6,727 bases of DNA from Flavobacterium psychrophilum. GTDB taxonomy: Bacteria; Bacteroidota; Bacteroidia; Flavobacteriales; Flavobacteriaceae. This document shows, in pieces, positions 6,381 through 6,727 of the stretch. Numbering within the stretch: position 1 is the stretch's first letter; every line of letters starts with the position of its first letter. The translations under genes were made by a program, and so were the position numbers. The stretch is from contig CAMCTL010000177.1 of NCBI GenBank assembly GCA_945878515.1, forward strand, positions 1 to 6,727. The letters run 5' to 3'. The notes below the pieces were generated by a model. That model ran no database searches. It had not been told where the DNA came from and saw only the letters and a program-made list of their open reading frames with translations.

Positions 6381-6727
6381 ATGGACAAAACCTGCCTGGA
6401 ATGTGGAGACAAAATTGTAGGTCGGGAAGACAAAAAGTTTTGCAGCGACGGTTGCCGCAACGCCTACAACAACAAAATAAACAAAGACAGCACCAATTTT
6501 ATGCGCAACGTGAACAACAAATTGCGCAAAAACTATCGCATTCTTTCGGCATTGAATATCGATGGAAAAGGAAAAAGCACCAAATCAAAACTATTGAGCA
6601 AAGGTTTCGATTTTGAATTTTTCACTAATATTTTAGAAACCAAAACTGGAAATACTTACTATTTTATTTATGACCAAGGCTATCGGTTATTAGATGACGA
6701 CTATTATTTGCTTGTGAAAAAAGAATT
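6381..6727 (+). CDS. Small zinc-ribbon protein, 3' end beyond the window
   Basis: An open frame of 115 codons reaches the window edge without a stop. It opens with a compact zinc-binding motif, CLECG (5-9) followed by CSDGC (21-25), so C5, C8, C21 and C25 can hold one zinc, in the manner of short DUF2116-like ribbons. A basic, Asn/Lys-rich stretch (about 26-72) follows, then FDFEFFTN and a Tyr-rich segment (YYFIYDQGYRLLDDDYYLL) that looks like beta strands. I recognise it only as a small hypothetical of a kind common in flavobacteria. Nucleic-acid binding is a guess from the ribbon and basic region. It begins 79 nt after the DinB-like gene with no terminator or promoter motif seen between, so it may belong to the same transcript. 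Confidence 0.8.
   Translation, partial: MDKTCLECGDKIVGREDKKFCSDGCRNAYNNKINKDSTNFMRNVNNKLRKNYRILSALNIDGKGKSTKSKLLSKGFDFEFFTNILETKTGNTYYFIYDQGYRLLDDDYYLLVKKE

Noticed and set aside
6401..6616. A 71-codon + strand frame rich in Gln/Arg near the end
   Set aside because: It overlaps the zinc-ribbon frame starting at 6381, which has a clear four-cysteine motif; the Gln-rich product is an out-of-frame reading of Asn/Lys codons.

Overview
The window looks like chromosomal DNA of a flavobacterium-like member of the Bacteroidota. Three things support this: AT-rich coding sequence, two promoter candidates with the TTG/TTTG, 19-nt spacer, TAnnTTTG architecture used by the primary sigma factor of this phylum, and proteins of a typical flavobacterial kind (MetRS with a KLSTS signature and fused C-terminal tRNA-binding domain). 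Gene content alone cannot fix the genus.

Layout. Positions 1-166 hold no supported gene; they carry the probable metG promoter and a small palindrome over its -33 element. metG (167-2224, +) encodes methionyl-tRNA synthetase. A 68-nt gap with a strong hairpin follows, then two + strand genes overlapping by one base: a HAD-family hydrolase (2293-2979) and a chloramphenicol-acetyltransferase-fold protein (2979-3608). The convergent gap carries a near-ideal intrinsic terminator for the minus-strand gene ssb (3706-4038, -), a short single-stranded DNA-binding protein without the acidic tail. The 182-nt divergent region 4039-4220 holds direct repeats and a consensus promoter for the next + strand unit. 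That unit is a GNAT acetyltransferase fused to a nitrilase-type amidohydrolase (4221-5753), overlapping by one base with a DinB/YfiT-like putative metal-dependent hydrolase (5753-6301). After 79 nt a small zinc-ribbon protein starts at 6381 and runs off the end of the window.

The genes do not form one pathway. metG and ssb are housekeeping functions (translation; DNA replication or repair). The other genes form two small accessory metabolic units, each tied together by a TAATG stop/start overlap that suggests translational coupling. I see no mobile element, phage, CRISPR, defence or secretion system, tRNA or rRNA. The points most worth a second look are non-coding: the two CGCAG-type hairpins, the 10-nt-periodic TTGTAA repeats built into the -33 element of the nitrilase promoter, and the palindrome at the metG promoter. 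I do not find convincing evidence for a new biological system.
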